Positions 1 to 13,508 of a stretch of 64,000 nucleotides of DNA are shown piece by piece. The stretch's first letter is position 1. Each line of letters opens with the position of its first letter. Position numbers and translations under genes: made by a program. The DNA is from Hyperoplus lanceolatus (taxonomy: Eukaryota > Chordata > Actinopteri > Uranoscopiformes > Ammodytidae), in NCBI GenBank assembly GCA_026929865.2, contig CM049400.1:25324501-25388500 (forward strand), given 5' to 3'. The notes under the pieces were generated by a model, which did no database searches, had not been told where the DNA came from, and saw only the letters and a program-made list of their open reading frames with translations.

Positions 1-317
1 AAGGTGGTGTTTTTTTATTATTATAGGCCAATAGGCCTTCTGTGATGCGACAACCAATAATTCATTAATGTTATTATTAGTCTACTTGCTTGATTTTTTT
101 TAAAATAGCCTACAGAGACACTTGGAGACACATGTGGACATTTATTTACTGCAAATCGCGGCCTTTCGCGTGGATATGACCATACACAAGCACACATCGC
201 GCTTGCTAGCACTTAAAAAAATAAATAAATAATAATTTATTTATTTTTGGTCAGTTAGAAATAGAGGCAGCCCGCCCTGACAACTCACGGAGCCCCCCTT
301 CCATTTGAGAAGCACTG

Positions 318-499
318 CGCTAAACGAATGGGGCTTAATACGTCATCTTGTTCATTGCTACGATTGGTCGTAGTGCTATCCAATTGCAGGCAGTAGTATT
401 TGAAATGCACGCGTAGGTGCCGTCCCTTGACTTTGGAAAGTCTTTTGATCTTAGCCAGACCCTATATCGTTCTAGATGTGGGTCTGGATTTCCAGGCTA
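318..499. mobile_element. Truncated DNA-transposon end, same family as 34869-35456
   Basis: About 180 bp here match the right half of the complete element at 34869-35456. Shared blocks include ttggtcgtagtgctatccaa-like sequence, a block ending in ggtctggatttccaggcta, and the word tatcgttc. The right terminus is clear at 499, but no left terminus is visible between 1 and 318, so this is a remnant or is cut by an older rearrangement. No coding capacity is seen. Confidence 0.7.
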
Positions 500-1017
500 A
501 TGAAGTCATACTCTTCGGAAACATTTTGTTGAGCTTTGTTACGCATTCATATTAACATTTACATTGCCAGGGCAATTTTTTAAAGAATGAATGTGCATAT
601 TATAGAGACACTGTATATTTAAGGTCACATATTATGCTAAATGCACTTTTTAAATGTGTTCTAACATATCCATGGGTCCACGGTGTGCCTAGAGACTGCC
701 AAAATATTTTAAAAAATAACAATCTCTCCTTTTCTCACTCTCCCCCTTTCTGAAACCCCCACCCCTCCCCCCCAATATACTCCAGTCAGAATTCTCCTCG
801 TTTCTGACCTCACAAACTGGAAAGCCAGAAGCTTCCACTGTGCAGCCCACACCCCTATTTCTTATTAGTCCACGGCCCTGACAGACAGAGGGCGAGGCGT
901 ATCTGGCTTCGCTTCCGGACAGGGGGTGGGGGGAGCTCAAAGATTGTATATTTACGAAGGGAGCTGCAGCTCTTTTTAAAAAATAGGCCATTGTGAGATT
1001 AGCTGAACATCAGCATA

Positions 1018-2290
1018 GTAGGGGAGAGTGGCCTAAGTTGTGCATTTTGGAAGTTGTGCCACCCCTTGTTTCTAGAAAACCGTGGAAGAAATTGGAAATG
1101 TGACCACATATTTAAGAAGAGCCATCCATTTGACTCATCCTGTAAAGAAGGGAGACACAAGGAATATGATATAAGCACATTTAAGCTCAAAAAACTGTGT
1201 TTTGCCTTTCAAAGTAAAATTTCCATGATCAAGGTTTTTTGATTATTGTGTCTGAACACTTATAGACAAGTTTGAAAACATTTGACACATGTTTTAGTGC
1301 TTTGGTATGCTACATTTAGAGTCTATACAGTTAGCACGATGTCAGCCCTAAATTGCTGCATCATGCTCATTATCCAAATTTCTGGGATTGGGGTGATTTG
1401 TGCCAAAGGGCCTAGGTGAGTTATAAGTAAGTAAGTAAAAGCACATTTATGACAGTTTGCACTGTCAAAAGTGCTGTACATAGTGCATTCAGTAGGTAAA
1501 CAATGAAGGAAAAATAACAATAACCAAAATAAAAGACGTAAAGCCCATACATCCACATAAACACAGATAGTAGTGCAGAGGTAAGATAGTTAATGGGGAG
1601 GAAACACCAGGGTGTACATATGGGTTTTGAGCCTTGATTTAAAGGCAGAAATGTAGGGGGAATCACATTTGTCAGGTGGCAGTTGGTTCCACAAGCACGG
1701 AGCAACTAGTGCAAAGTACATTTCTGAAAGTTGTGCCAGTGGCATGGCTGTATACGCTGGTCACCAAAAGAAAGTGATTGTCTACAGTAGCTCAGAAGAG
1801 AGTGACATCTCAATTCCACTTAACAACACCACTGATGAGAGTTCAGATGGCCAGAAAGATGATGATGGTGACTTTGTCATTGTGAGCTTTGCAGGTAAAA
1901 CCATTAGATCTGCTAGGCCTTGTTTAAGAAAATTGTCCTTCAATCTTTGTCAACTATTTACTTTAAATACACCTTAAATAAGTGATTGTCTAATGGATTT
2001 GTCTTGCATTACAGTTTATGAGATATATAGCAATGGCACAATTTACCCCATGGTATTCTCTCCAACCGCACAACTTACACCACACCGGGGGCATGTTGTG
2101 CATCAAGACAACTTTTTTCCGAAAGCTATATTTCTTCAACAGTTTATTCCAGATCCAAAGTTTTTATTGCCAGGGATGCACAACACCCTGAAATATATGT
2201 ACATATTTGAGTTGGAGACTTTACTGTCAAGGCCTTACTTTAAAGTCACTTTGAGTGAAAAGTTGCACAACTTAGGCCACTCTCCCCTAC
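1018..2290. mobile_element. Nested element with 27-bp perfect terminal inverted repeats
   Basis: The left end begins gtaggggagagtggcctaag at 1018 and the right end at 2290 is its exact reverse complement; identity continues for 27 bp. The element is inserted inside the TTAA element and itself carries a minus-strand LINE fragment. A plus-strand ORF of about 100 codons at 1669-1977 has no domain I recognise and no splice or homology support. A clear target-site duplication was not found, so the superfamily is unassigned. A solitary end of a similar kind sits at 40237. Confidence 0.75.
1415..1710 (-). mobile_element. LINE 3' end fragment (CR1/L2/Rex-like)
   Basis: On the minus strand the reading frame around 1700-1580 contains a pattern like that at the C-terminus of fish L2/Rex reverse transcriptases: a cysteine and asparagine region, then FLPLNQGSKPICT-like sequence corresponding to the family's 'FKSxLKTHL' block. 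It is followed by an AT-rich 3' tail ending in a short ttac repeat near 1420. Only the last 300 bp or so are present, the usual outcome of 5' truncation. Confidence 0.6.
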
Positions 2291-2411
2291 AATAAATTAT
2301 CTGAAAGTTTTTTTCAGCAAACAATGAAAGAAAAACGTATTAGGGACCACTAAGACCATATAATATGGTGTATAATAGAACCGAAAAGTGTATAATATGG
2401 GAGCTTTAACA

Positions 2412-5400
2412 TTATTTCCTACATATCCATCCCATTACTGTGGATAGCAGTCAGGTCTTTACCTTGAGCAGTTGGTTCAGGCTATTTCATTAGACAAGGA
2501 GTTGAATACCGATGTACTTCAACTGTTGTTGGTGCGAAAAGCGTCCAGACAGACTTTAGTGTGTACGGACCGGCTCACAACAATCATCTATTTGAATGAA
2601 TATCCTATGACATCCAATTAACAGATCCTATTGTGTTCAGATCCTGGTTGATTGATTTCATTTCTACCTTGCACCCCCTCGGCTCAGAAGTCTGCACTGC
2701 AGTGACAAAAAGGACACACCGATGAATAATGCATGTCCGCCTGTATCAACCCATCTCGCAGGCACAATGCTCGAAAAGAACGAGATGGATAGATAGTGGG
2801 ACAGTTTGACAGGGAAAATGAGAGGAAAATTCTCCAGGGTTGATCGAGATTAAATTAGATGTCATGGTGACACAATCTCCCACAAAGTGTCCAACGCAAG
2901 ATATGCAACAACATCATTGCAAAAATGACTTCATTAAGTGGGTAACTGTCATGAATCCTTTTAGTAAAACTTTGATGGGATGACTGCCTTTTTTCTTTCT
3001 TCTTTAAAAAAAAAATCAAACTGAAACATTAAAATGACAAAACATTTCCCCCTAGCAATGTCCCCTCACTAGTTAATCTAATTATAGGTCTCCTTTATTA
3101 TTTGAAGGTCTTCCTGTTGCCATCAGAATATACAAGTTGTGCACCAAAGCCATTACGTGCCTTTCAACCCTTCCAGAAAGGAAACCGAATCACTCAACAC
3201 TATTATTTTGTTATTGGAACAGAAACTCAACATCTTATTTATAAACCTGGTGCTTAGCCATCTAAGGCCAACATATTGACTTTGTATCAATGGCTCACTT
3301 GCTCTTTTTTTGGAACCTGCCTAATCACTCTGCAGCACAATTGTATTACATGTATACAGACTAGAAAACAAGATCAGCCTGCTTCCTTCTGTTACACTCT
3401 ATTTAACAATGCTGTTATTTTTTTTGCATTATTTTTCTCCAATGCCATCAAGGTTTGATCCTCTCCAATGCTAAATGCAAAGTCCATGTCCAGGTTCCAT
3501 GTGAGGTGGATGAGAGGGAAAGAGAAAGTATAATAAGCAGAGAGGGCTGACACGTAATCTTGTCATCTGTTTTGTGTGCTAGAGTTCTTTCCAATTAAGA
3601 CTAATTGAGACGCATGGCTAGCAATCTCAATTAAGTGAATGTCAGAATTGGAATTGTATGCACATTCACAAGCTGACTAGTAATTAACAACATGACAATG
3701 GTTATAAAATGTGTGAAAAAAATCTCATACATTTTACATTTTCCTTTTAGGGAAATGCTTTTGTCGAAAGACGTTTACTAATGAGGTACATCTCCAAGCC
3801 ACAGTTTACAAAGAGATGCCTTTGAAAAGAAGTATTTTGATACTCAGTCACACGTTGCAACTGAGACGGGTGCCAAAAGGCTATATTGAAAATTAAAATT
3901 AAACGATAAGCTGTATGTTTTGTCTGGTGAAAATGTTTTGCCTTAGAAAGGGGGGTGAGACTTTATGCCTAAACATAGAGATGACTTTGGAGTATTATTA
4001 TTTTTTATTACCAAGTAAACATATTAGTAGATCCAAAGCTATACTGTCAATAGAGATGCACAAAAGCTTCTTTTAGCCCTGTCAGTATATCCACAGGCAC
4101 TGTTTTTGCTCATATGCTCCCGGTCGAAGGGGAGGCTTAATGCATACAAATCAACCGTTTAGTTTTGAAATCTATTCTGTTTCAAGCTCCTTATAGTCAG
4201 TGGGTAGTCTGTTTTTGTGTCAGTGTGAGAGAGACATTGGCAGGGCTATGAGGGATTGGAGACAACATAAAAGCATGATAAGACCCTAAACCATCACCTA
4301 TTGCTGTTTATTTTAGACACTGTTACACAGGTTTTAGATCAGTAGGGGTAAAATGTATTCACATCTCCTGGAATAAAGATTAACCATCACAGTATGTACA
4401 CTGTTATCCATCTGTGTGTATGAAAATGACGAGATGTTTTGTTTTTCAACGAAAGTCCACCGTCATGAAATTTATTTTGAATTATATTTTTATGTTGACA
4501 GACTTGCTTTGAAACTAATGCCTTGTTTCTTTCCAATCTGTGCCTGTGTCTGTGCTCACAAAGTTAGGAATTGTGGCTTTTCAAAGATTCAACAACAACA
4601 TCAATTAAGGAAACTGCAGGGGGGCCATCAGCAACCATGATGAACATGCAAGCCAAAGCGCATATTAATACCTTAAACTATTTTTGTAGACAGACAGCCC
4701 ACCCACCTGCACATGGCGGCATCATGCTGGATGGGAAGCCAACAACAGAGCCGGTGTAACTTTCCTTTTCATATCTCCGAGACAAAACAAAGCTTGAAGC
4801 TAGAAAATCACTTGACAAAGTGACTGATCGATCATATCTCACAATACCATTTGATATGAGATTTTAGATGAGTTTCATAAGGAAGAGGATATTTTATTCT
4901 ATAGTGCAAATATGAAAGGAAATCCTTTTCGCCTGTGTTATGAGGAAATCAGGCAGAGTGATACGTTTGTAGTAGCAAAAGGTTTATTCTCAATCAATAG
5001 CAAGAAACTCCGCGGAGTGGTCACTAGTTCCAACACATATTATGTGCAGCAAAGAGTGACCCCGTTCTCTTAAAGTCATGACATATTTAAGGACATCGTA
5101 GGAGACAGGTAGACAGGTTCAAATATACATACTTAAGGAAGATGGGTGGGGGAAGACGACTAAATTGTATAATAAGAGGAGGGGGAGATACTTAAGGAAG
5201 CTGGGGAGACAGACAGGCGTCTAACAGTGAGTGACTGGCTGTTCTGCAGACAGTTCTAATATACATGCATTGTTATTGTAAAACATGGGAGGGGTCAGGT
5301 TGGTGTGGCCCGTCTGAGTGGTTTGTTGGATACGCATTTGAGGAATCTTCATTTCAGTTTACAATAAACCAACATGCAATATATTTCATTACACTTATAC

Positions 5401-5630
5401 TTTCTTCCTTATTGTGATTGTTTCATCATCACATTCATTCTTAAACTCCTACTCTTTTTCACTCTCTTTAATCATCACAGAATCTTATGACACACACCAT
5501 TTCTTTTTATGAAAAAGTTGGGTGGTCCTCCCTTAAGAGAACTACCACATTATGTTTTTATTTACAACCTTGACCGGAACTTCTCGTTATTTAACTGAAT
5601 TGCTCAAATCTCAGATGGGCTTTATCAGAC
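2412..5630. other. Non-coding stretch, no gene recognised
   Basis: AT-rich sequence without credible ORFs, splice-linked exons or RNA genes. It contains an AT-rich motif cluster near 3590-3670, listed separately. A purine-rich stretch at about 4950-5400 might be a degraded retroelement, but no matching ends were found. Confidence 0.5.
3591..3670. promoter_or_regulatory. Homeodomain-motif cluster, possible enhancer
   Basis: Within 45 bp there are three TAATT/AATTA cores, two of them in an inverted pair (taattgag at 3602-3609 and ctcaatta at 3626-3633), followed by further aattgg and taattaac words. Such packing is common in conserved vertebrate enhancers but also arises in AT-rich DNA. No alignment is available, so this is a weak inference. 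Confidence 0.2.
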
Positions 5631-5639
5631 CCCTCCACT

Positions 5640-6075
5640 GACATGCTTATGCTTTATGTCCCACAACCCAGTCTGAGCTAGGAAAGACAGCTTTTAGCTT
5701 CAGTGCCCCTGACTCCTGGAACAATTTACAGCAACAAATTAACTAAATAACTTCATATCCTTTAACCAATTTAAACAAACTATTTTAAATCTGCCAAACT
5801 CTACCTGTAACTGTTTTAATTAGGCTATATTGTACTTTCACCCATTTAATTTTAATTGCTACCACTTAATCTTCACCACTGTGTAAATGTTTCAATTGTT
5901 TTTCTCTTCACCTGTTGTTGTGTATTTGATGTATTTGCGTTGAATATTGTTTATGTATTGTTGTTTTTCCTTTGAATTTGTTTGAACTCGACACCATTGT
6001 AAATGAGGGTCACCCCTCAATTGGTCTCTCGAGGATAAATAAAAGTTAAATGAAATGAAAAATGAAAAAAATAAG
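5640..6075 (+). mobile_element. LINE 3' end fragment (Rex/L2-like), degenerate
   Basis: Plus-strand translation near 5680-5740 reads KTAFSFSAPDSWNNLQQQ, which fits the family's 'RTAFSFSAPxLWNSLP' block. Stops follow, then a 3' UTR ending in a gaggataaataaaagttaaa tail near 6040 and a short target-like run. It is a 5'-truncated, non-functional copy. Confidence 0.65.
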
Positions 6076-6470
6076 TCTATACAAGATGATAACAAATGTT
6101 TCCTATTGCATTAATAAGTATTCCAACATTTGAGTCCAGAGATATATCATATGCAAAATCTGCTACTACACCTGGAATGCAGAAATTCATTATATTGCCT
6201 AAATACATACAGTATGACTCATATTTAACTAAAAACAGATTGACCAATAGATGAGAAGCCCAGACAATGATTACTTTGAATCCAGCAATTGCTGCCAATT
6301 TCAGAGAAAGATTTGAATGTGACCCAGTTTTCTGAGTTTTACTGACGTCACAGTTTAAAACGCCGGGGGGGCCTGGCAACTTCAGCATGCAGGAAAGGAA
6401 GTCTGTTAAAATGTTAGGTACTCTATGCAGAAAGCAGGGTTGTGGGAACATGCCCTTTGAAGTCTAAAAT

Positions 6471-6487
6471 CCCCCCCCCCCCCCCCC
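6471..6487. repeat. Poly-C run, 17 bases
   Basis: Seventeen consecutive C residues between AT-rich flanks. The run is prone to length error in sequencing and could adopt G-quadruplex or i-motif forms. Confidence 0.9.
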
Positions 6488-6489
6488 GA

Positions 6490-9400
6490 CCTCAACAGCA
6501 TAATACATTTTAAGTTACTGATTTTAATGGATTCAGAACTCTGGTAATGTATCCCAAAATCCTTTGACCCAGATATTGTAAACATCCTACGTTATGGGAC
6601 CAGTGACAGAGAAAAGTTTGTTTTCTATGTCATGTGTAATTTGATGCTACACCTTCCAGTTATGAAAGGAGGTCAAAATGACAAGATGGTGAAAGCATCC
6701 GTCACTGCATATACGTATGCACCTTCATTTAAATACTGTGTGTAACAGGGATACAGCAATCAGGCGTCATTAATAGCCAATAAACATTCTAAATAGGTCA
6801 TCGAAATATCAACTGATCTACCAACAGCTACTTTTGGCAGCCCCCTAACACACTTTAAATGACCTCATTTTCCAATTATTGCCAATAAGCCACTAACCAG
6901 GTTGCTTAATGTTATTACAATGTGGAGATTACCTTTGTGCACACTCCTTATCTAATAACATTTTGCTGTAATAATTGTGGCCCACAATGGCAGAATGTAT
7001 AGCTTGCTTTCTGATAGGAGCCGCAGAGCTTGTTGGTATGATTAATAGCCCGGGGGCAAACGCTGCCTTAGAAGACAAGTTGTTGGGAAAGAGAGTCCTC
7101 CCACTGCAGTTACAAGAGGGAGTTTGGGATTGCTGAAAGTGATGCATGAGTTTTATTTCATCTTGGGTTTTTTCAACTTTCTTTCAGCAGGGAAGCACTC
7201 ACCCCTACCATCAGCGCTGATACTGATCTTCTGAGGCAGATCAGGTTTTGATGGGACAATCCACTATTCATATGTTATGTTTTGTCCGTGTCATTGGAAA
7301 AGTTCTGTATTTCCACTATCAGTTCCGTCTATATGGTCATGGTGGGCTGCCCATTCCACAGAGCCATAGCAATCTCTCGTCAAAAGTTGCCTTTTATAAA
7401 CTTGTTCCATGGACTTACATGGTGAAATATTCAGATTTTAAATTGAGGGAAAGGGGATCGATACCATGAGAGTTAAAACCATCCCACAAGCAACTGTTAT
7501 ATGTTTATAAGAACAGTCTAATTTTTTCCTCTGATGATAATAAATGACCTTTAACAGAGAATGAGACCATCATTGAAAACAATACTATTTGTATATATTA
7601 TTATTAATGACTTTCCCCCGGTTAGGGTTTTCCCAGGAATTTAGACAAAATGTTTTAAGGCAGTCAGACCAGACCATCAAGTGTTACCGGAAAAATACTA
7701 AATCAAAGTTTACTTTGCTTCACCATCGTCATATTACCATTAATAATATTAAATAGTCACATAAATATATCACCTCATCATGGTGTATCCTGCTATGTCT
7801 CTTTAATTCTCTTTCACTCACTTCCTGAAGCCAAACTGAAAGCTCCTCTTCGGTAATTATCGATAAGGATTGGCACAGTTTTTGTTATTTGCTGCATCCT
7901 AGGAGACCTAATGTTTGTCCTTTGAAGGGAACTCTGTCGATTTTACACATCAAACCCTGTCTACAGATTTTGAGGATTTCTGCATTTGTTGAAAAACTTT
8001 TTTTAAAAGCCTGTTGTGACTCCAGGGAAAACTGTGTGAAGTCTTACAAATTGCCCTGTGTGATGTAACTTGAGTGAGTGTCGGTTGCAGCTGAATACTA
8101 CAAGTTTGACTGTTTAAAAAGACTGGAGGTGCGGAGTTATATGCTTACTATACCTCTGAAGACTCCCCATCATCTCTTTTTGAGGCTACAGGAGCCACTA
8201 ACCTAACACACCGGATTCTTCACCCAAACTGTTGTACTACTGGTAGGCTAGTCTGGTAGTGTGGTCGCCAGGTTCTGACAAGGAGAATTTATGTGTGGCA
8301 AAATATCTTTGGCTCTGCTGCATCAATGTTGATACGTTGTCCATCATAAATCCATCAATGTTGATTATCCTCTGAATGTTGAAGCCTATCATTTTGGAGA
8401 TTTTCATGACTCATTTAAAGCTGATTACATTTTATATAAAAAAGATATAAAGGTCTGATTCGCTTGGTTTGCCTCCATCATGCCATTGTGTCTGCCAGAA
8501 AAATTAATCAAAATGTGTCAACAACAGTAGTCTGCTCATTCAAATGGCACAGTGCTTACTGTCTATATAAAGCATGATGCTGGTTGATGGATTTCATGGT
8601 GTGTTCTTATCCTTGTACATTTGAATCCTCCCATTTCTGAATTCCCAGAGGCAGCAATTAGCCCTCGGTCTGTCGGTGACTAATGGCTTTCTAAATGAGT
8701 CTCCACAGGTGGTGTACCTGTTTCGTGGAGGTCAAAAGGAAAACAATGCAGGCAGGAGGCAAATGTCCACCATGCTCTTCTTTTATTCTCTCAGTGAGCA
8801 ACAGGAAACATTGCCCTCAATCTAAAAGTGTCATCCTTTTGTCTTTTTCTGGTATTCGCTCCTCTGCTTGACATCCAGCATACTGTTGTGTCAAGCTGTT
8901 CAGCTCTGAAATGTAATTTACTTTATTTTGCTGCAAATAACATACAAAATTCATCATCACAACTCAAACAAACCCACTTTTGTACAATGTTTTGATTACA
9001 ATGCAGTTAAAACTCTGTAGCACTTGTTGCTTTCCAGGTTTTGTGCTACTCCCTTTTACCGAATAACAATTCATAGATTTGTAAATTACAGTGTAGAAAT
9101 GATGCATTACAACCTTGCAGATTTGATTCAAAAACTAACATACATTTGCGATGCGACACTTTCCTGAACAGCTCATTGACATACAGCAAAAATAGAATTC
9201 AATTGATCCTATGGAGTTGTATTTTTACATCGGTACATTGCACAAGCTGCACTGCTGTGTCAGGGCATTAACACCCCCAGTTCAATTTTGCCACCGTACA
9301 TTAATTTTTTCTTAAAGCCTCTCATTTTTCCACATCACACATTTCTATACACCTCACATTTTGCCTATAGCCTCTTACCAACTTCAATCTTCTTTCCAAT

Positions 9401-11430
9401 ATCCCTCTCCTAGGGTCCATTTTCTGAATTCCATTATCATTCCCTCCCAGTGCTCTCTTTTTGGAGCCCACTTTTCATCTCCAAGTCTGTCTATTCACGC
9501 CCTTTTAAAAAGCCTTTCTTTTCCTGATCAGACTGAAGGACACCTGCAACAGCATCAATCGTTCCACGCTATATATTCATAACGATTCTTGTGTTTTTCA
9601 TTATCCAATCATCAATTCAAATGTATTTGTCTGGTTATTCTAATGCCCCGAATGTTCACTTGATAAGCCACATTGCTGGAAAATAGCTCAAATAAAAGCA
9701 TCATATCTCGTCCTGTCTGTCATCTCTCCCCATTATTCAAATCAGCAGCTCTGTGTATTGATCAGATCGGGGAGTGCATTAGTGTCCAAACATGGACTCT
9801 CACTGTCAGGCTGGTAAAGCAATAAAGGACTATTGATCAGGCTGCTCATCTGACAGCTTCCTATTCTGTGTGTGTACATATAGCTTGCTTGCACTATGAG
9901 ACGACGTCTTGCTCTAATAATATCTTCAGTGGCCGTTTGCAGATGCATTACTCCCTTAGTGTGCTAAGATTTGATCACAAATGAATAATTGTTTCCTTTA
10001 TAGATATATTCTGTTGGGTACCACAGTGGTTTAGTGGGGTTATTCTTCACCCAATTCTGTTATAAGTCATCATCACAGAATGCAAAGCTCTGCCGAAGTG
10101 ACCTAACCACAGGATTGAACCTGTCCTCTCATAGTAAAGGTCAAGTTCAAAAACAGGATCAACCCAAAAAAACAGAATTGTGTAATTGTTGCATGTTTGA
10201 CCATTTCAAATTGTCAATTTTCTTACATTTTACTTTATGATTTACCAGAGGTGCTACTGGTACACATTGGAGCATCTTCCCTCAAAAATTATTTTTAGAT
10301 TTGTTCGTCTAGACACCGACTATACAGTGCACACAAATGTGACAACAGCCAAGTTTGGTTTTGCCATCAAGCTACTCATGGAATAAAAGTTAATAAGCAA
10401 CAGCTGTTATGAAGCAATGAACACGATGTTCACCAGCAAAATGAACTGTCATTGCTAGCTTAAAGGGAGAAGCTGCAGCCTGGATGTTTTATACACTGCT
10501 ATGTTTTGCCAATTTGAAAGAGAGACCAAAGAGTCAGAGCATAATGTCTGCATATCAGTGTATTCTGTCCATCTGGACATTAAAATTCAGAGTCACCCAC
10601 ACCACTTTCTCCACAAAAAAATATACAATTTTCCTGAGCTGTTGGCTGTCCTTAAGGAGGCAGAGGAGGACAAAATACTTGTTGTTCACAAATGTCTGGG
10701 ACAAAGTGTTGCTGTTCAGTTTCATTTCTGCTTTTGTTAGTTTTTGTGTTGTACACACTGTCCTCATGGTGTCTTTTTTATATCAGGGTTAAAGCTGCTA
10801 ATTGCCCACTCTCTTGTCTGGCACGGGGCTATTTGTCCCCCTGTGTAAAATATTTTTATTGTGAAGACAATTAGATTTTACAATGTCATTTCTCATATTT
10901 CACCTCCCATTCACAGCATTGTTTTTTTTTCGGGCACAATTTTTTCTTACATTCTGTGATACTAATAAACAGAACCTGCATATTAGTTTCTATGAAAAAA
11001 ATGCTTTGAATATCTGGAACAAAGCTTGTTCTGCACCAGCCTTTGACCATTATGAGTGTTTGATAATTTTGTTTTTTTATCCGAGTGGTTTTTTGAAATG
11101 GAATTCACGGGTACAACTGACCGCCTTTGTATCTCTTTCCCACTCATTTTGCTTTGAGCGGAGGAGCGGAAAATAGGAGTGTAATGTATTGCATCAGTGT
11201 CAGTGTGTGTGGGTGTACTCATGCATGCTTGGAGTGGGAGTTTAACAGATATGTGAGATTATGTGAATTATGAAGTGTCCTCTGTTGTGATCCGGAGGCA
11301 TGACTTTCATGTCTTAGCAGTGGACAATCTAATGACATTAATTTGAGAATCTTATGCTTTCCAGTTTAGCTGAATTTTTTTATTTTGCACTATGCTGTAA
11401 CACGTTTCTAATGATGTTGCACATGATCTC
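6490..11430. other. Non-coding stretch, no gene recognised
   Basis: About 5 kb with only chance ORFs below 105 codons and no splice-linked exons. The part around 6770-7150 has balanced composition, few homopolymers and many TAAT, ATTA and CCAAT words, so it is a candidate conserved non-coding element. Proof would need alignment to other fish. Confidence 0.4.
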
Positions 11431-11431
11431 T

Positions 11432-11559
<128 letters not shown>

Positions 11560-13499
11560 TGGTGACAGGAAACAGCGAGCGGTAAGGTAGCTAAGTGTGT
11601 GTGTTTGGAGTGGAGGTGATAGTGAGGGAGGAGGGATGTGAATCCATGATTAATGCAGCATTGCCCTTGTATGTTTCAGAGAGGAGAGCGGACTGAGGTG
11701 AGCCTATAACACCATTAGCATTCTGCCTGTGCTCCTGGAGGAGTCGAGCTATGCCCAGGTAATGATGCTCCACTGCCTTTCAGATTAGACTTTACACAGA
11801 CACTTCAGTCTGGATGCACACCAACCATCTGTTTTCCAAAACTGTTTTGGATCAACTAACTGAGTACTTGTGAATCCACTTCAACACGTTATTGACATAT
11901 AGCATTTATGGTCATCGTTTCTCAGATGTCAACATCTAAAAGCTGTCAGTTAATAAACAGACATTTCAGTTTGCTACTACATTTTAATCCCATCAATTTT
12001 GGGCGGTTTATAAGTAAAGCCATCACCTTCAAGTGAAAAGAAAAGTTGTAATATGACCTAATTTTAAGCTGGTTAAAAAACTCATCAGCCCTCATCCTTT
12101 ATGCTATGCAGTGCTGCCAAAACCCTAGGGGTGTTATACGGAGTAGTGACAGCAGATGCTGTCGGGTAACTGATATGCAGAGCGAGCGCTCCAGCATGTT
12201 GAAGAGCTACTGTCCTGACTGTGCAACTTTTGACATTTCTGGTTCTGTGCTGCATTATAATTTAAAATATAAGCACAGCTCCACCACCACAGCAAACTCC
12301 ATGGCATACTTTACTTTTGTTCTGTGCACCTCTCAGCAGAACCAACTACATGTTCAGTCTGCACACACAGGTGTCCTTATTTACATTATTGTGCACCCAC
12401 ATGTGACAGAAATATAAATGTGAGCAGCAGAAACCTGCAAGAGAGCTGCATTTTTCCCCTAGTTTAAATAAGAACAGTTTCAATAAAGAGGAAATTCATC
12501 TACTTAGACCATTTTAATTTGTGCAGGTTCCCACATTTATAATGACTATTCATCATAATTTAATTCATAAAAATATTTAAAGAAAGTATGGAATTGTATT
12601 TGGAAGTCTATTTAGGAAATTCCCTTTTATATTCACTGCTGTTCTATACTAGGGGTTTCCAAACTGCATATTCTTAATGTGTATAGAATTTTGGTAGTTA
12701 ATTGGTAGTTGTTGGATGTTGAGTGTGTTTTCCTTATTGCAGAAATGTATTTGCATTCAGTATATTATGTTTGGTACTGTGCAACTGACCACTGTTTACC
12801 TACCACCGACCACATGAATACACATGCTGCTTAGGGGTTGTGTCTTTACATCTCAATGTGAGTGGGCTGATCAGCATTACATTCATGAGCTACAAAAAAA
12901 ACTTTGAAAGCTCCCTGCATTTCATTGAAAGGAATCCAACTTATTTAATAGACCTCAATGACTCCAGATGCTAAATCATTGAGAGTTTCTTTGTATATTT
13001 AGTTTTCTTTATGGCTTGAAACAGTCAACAACAACAACAAGGTAAGAAATAAAAGTAGGTTTGAGAACGGGTTTCATGTCTTATGTTATGTTGGCTTAAA
13101 GTGGCTCGGTGGTAGTGTTAGCTGAGCATTGTGGTGGAGCTTTTTAAGTAGGCCTTTTTGATCCGCATGAGCTGAGACGTTCACACCTGCTTTTGTGTCC
13201 ATTGCTGTCCTCCTCCTGTTCCTATTTCACTAGGGAAAGGAAATGTTTTCAGACACAGCTTGTTTGTGTAGTTATTTCTGCTCCTGCCTCAGGTCACATA
13301 CTGAGCTGAAGCTGCCAGTAATAACTCCTTTCTACCGTGTCTCTGACAAGTCCTGTTGTTTGTTTCTGGCTTACTTTTTGTCATACAGGAAGTTTGGGGG
13401 CACTTTACAATAGCATGTCATTCGCAAACGATAATCAATGTAATACAAATATGTTAGCTTTAATTAATTAATCACGTATCACCTGTCAACTCGACATTA
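11560..13499. other. Non-coding stretch, no gene recognised
   Basis: AT-rich DNA with scattered short ORFs and no exon-like reading frame bounded by splice signals. Nothing further can be supported. Confidence 0.4.
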
Positions 13500-13508
13500 T
13501 GTGCTACC

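Larger units (their letters stand above)
619..2409. mobile_element. TTAA-target DNA transposon (piggyBac/Kolobok-like), non-autonomous
   Basis: TTAA occurs at 619-622 and again at 2406-2409. Just inside lie imperfect inverted ends: ggtcacatattatgc on the left and, on the complementary strand, agctcccatattatac on the right. TTAA duplications are typical of piggyBac-like and Kolobok-like elements. The termini resemble those of the element at 36649-38913. The inside is taken up by a second inserted element (1018-2290). No transposase is recognisable. Confidence 0.6.

Noticed and set aside
1669..2295. Two adjacent plus-strand ORFs of about 100 codons inside the element at 1018
   Set aside because: No transposase motif, and part overlaps the LINE fragment; treated as chance or a remnant.
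4950..5440. Possible degraded LTR retroelement
   Set aside because: No paired LTRs, primer-binding site or coding motif could be found.
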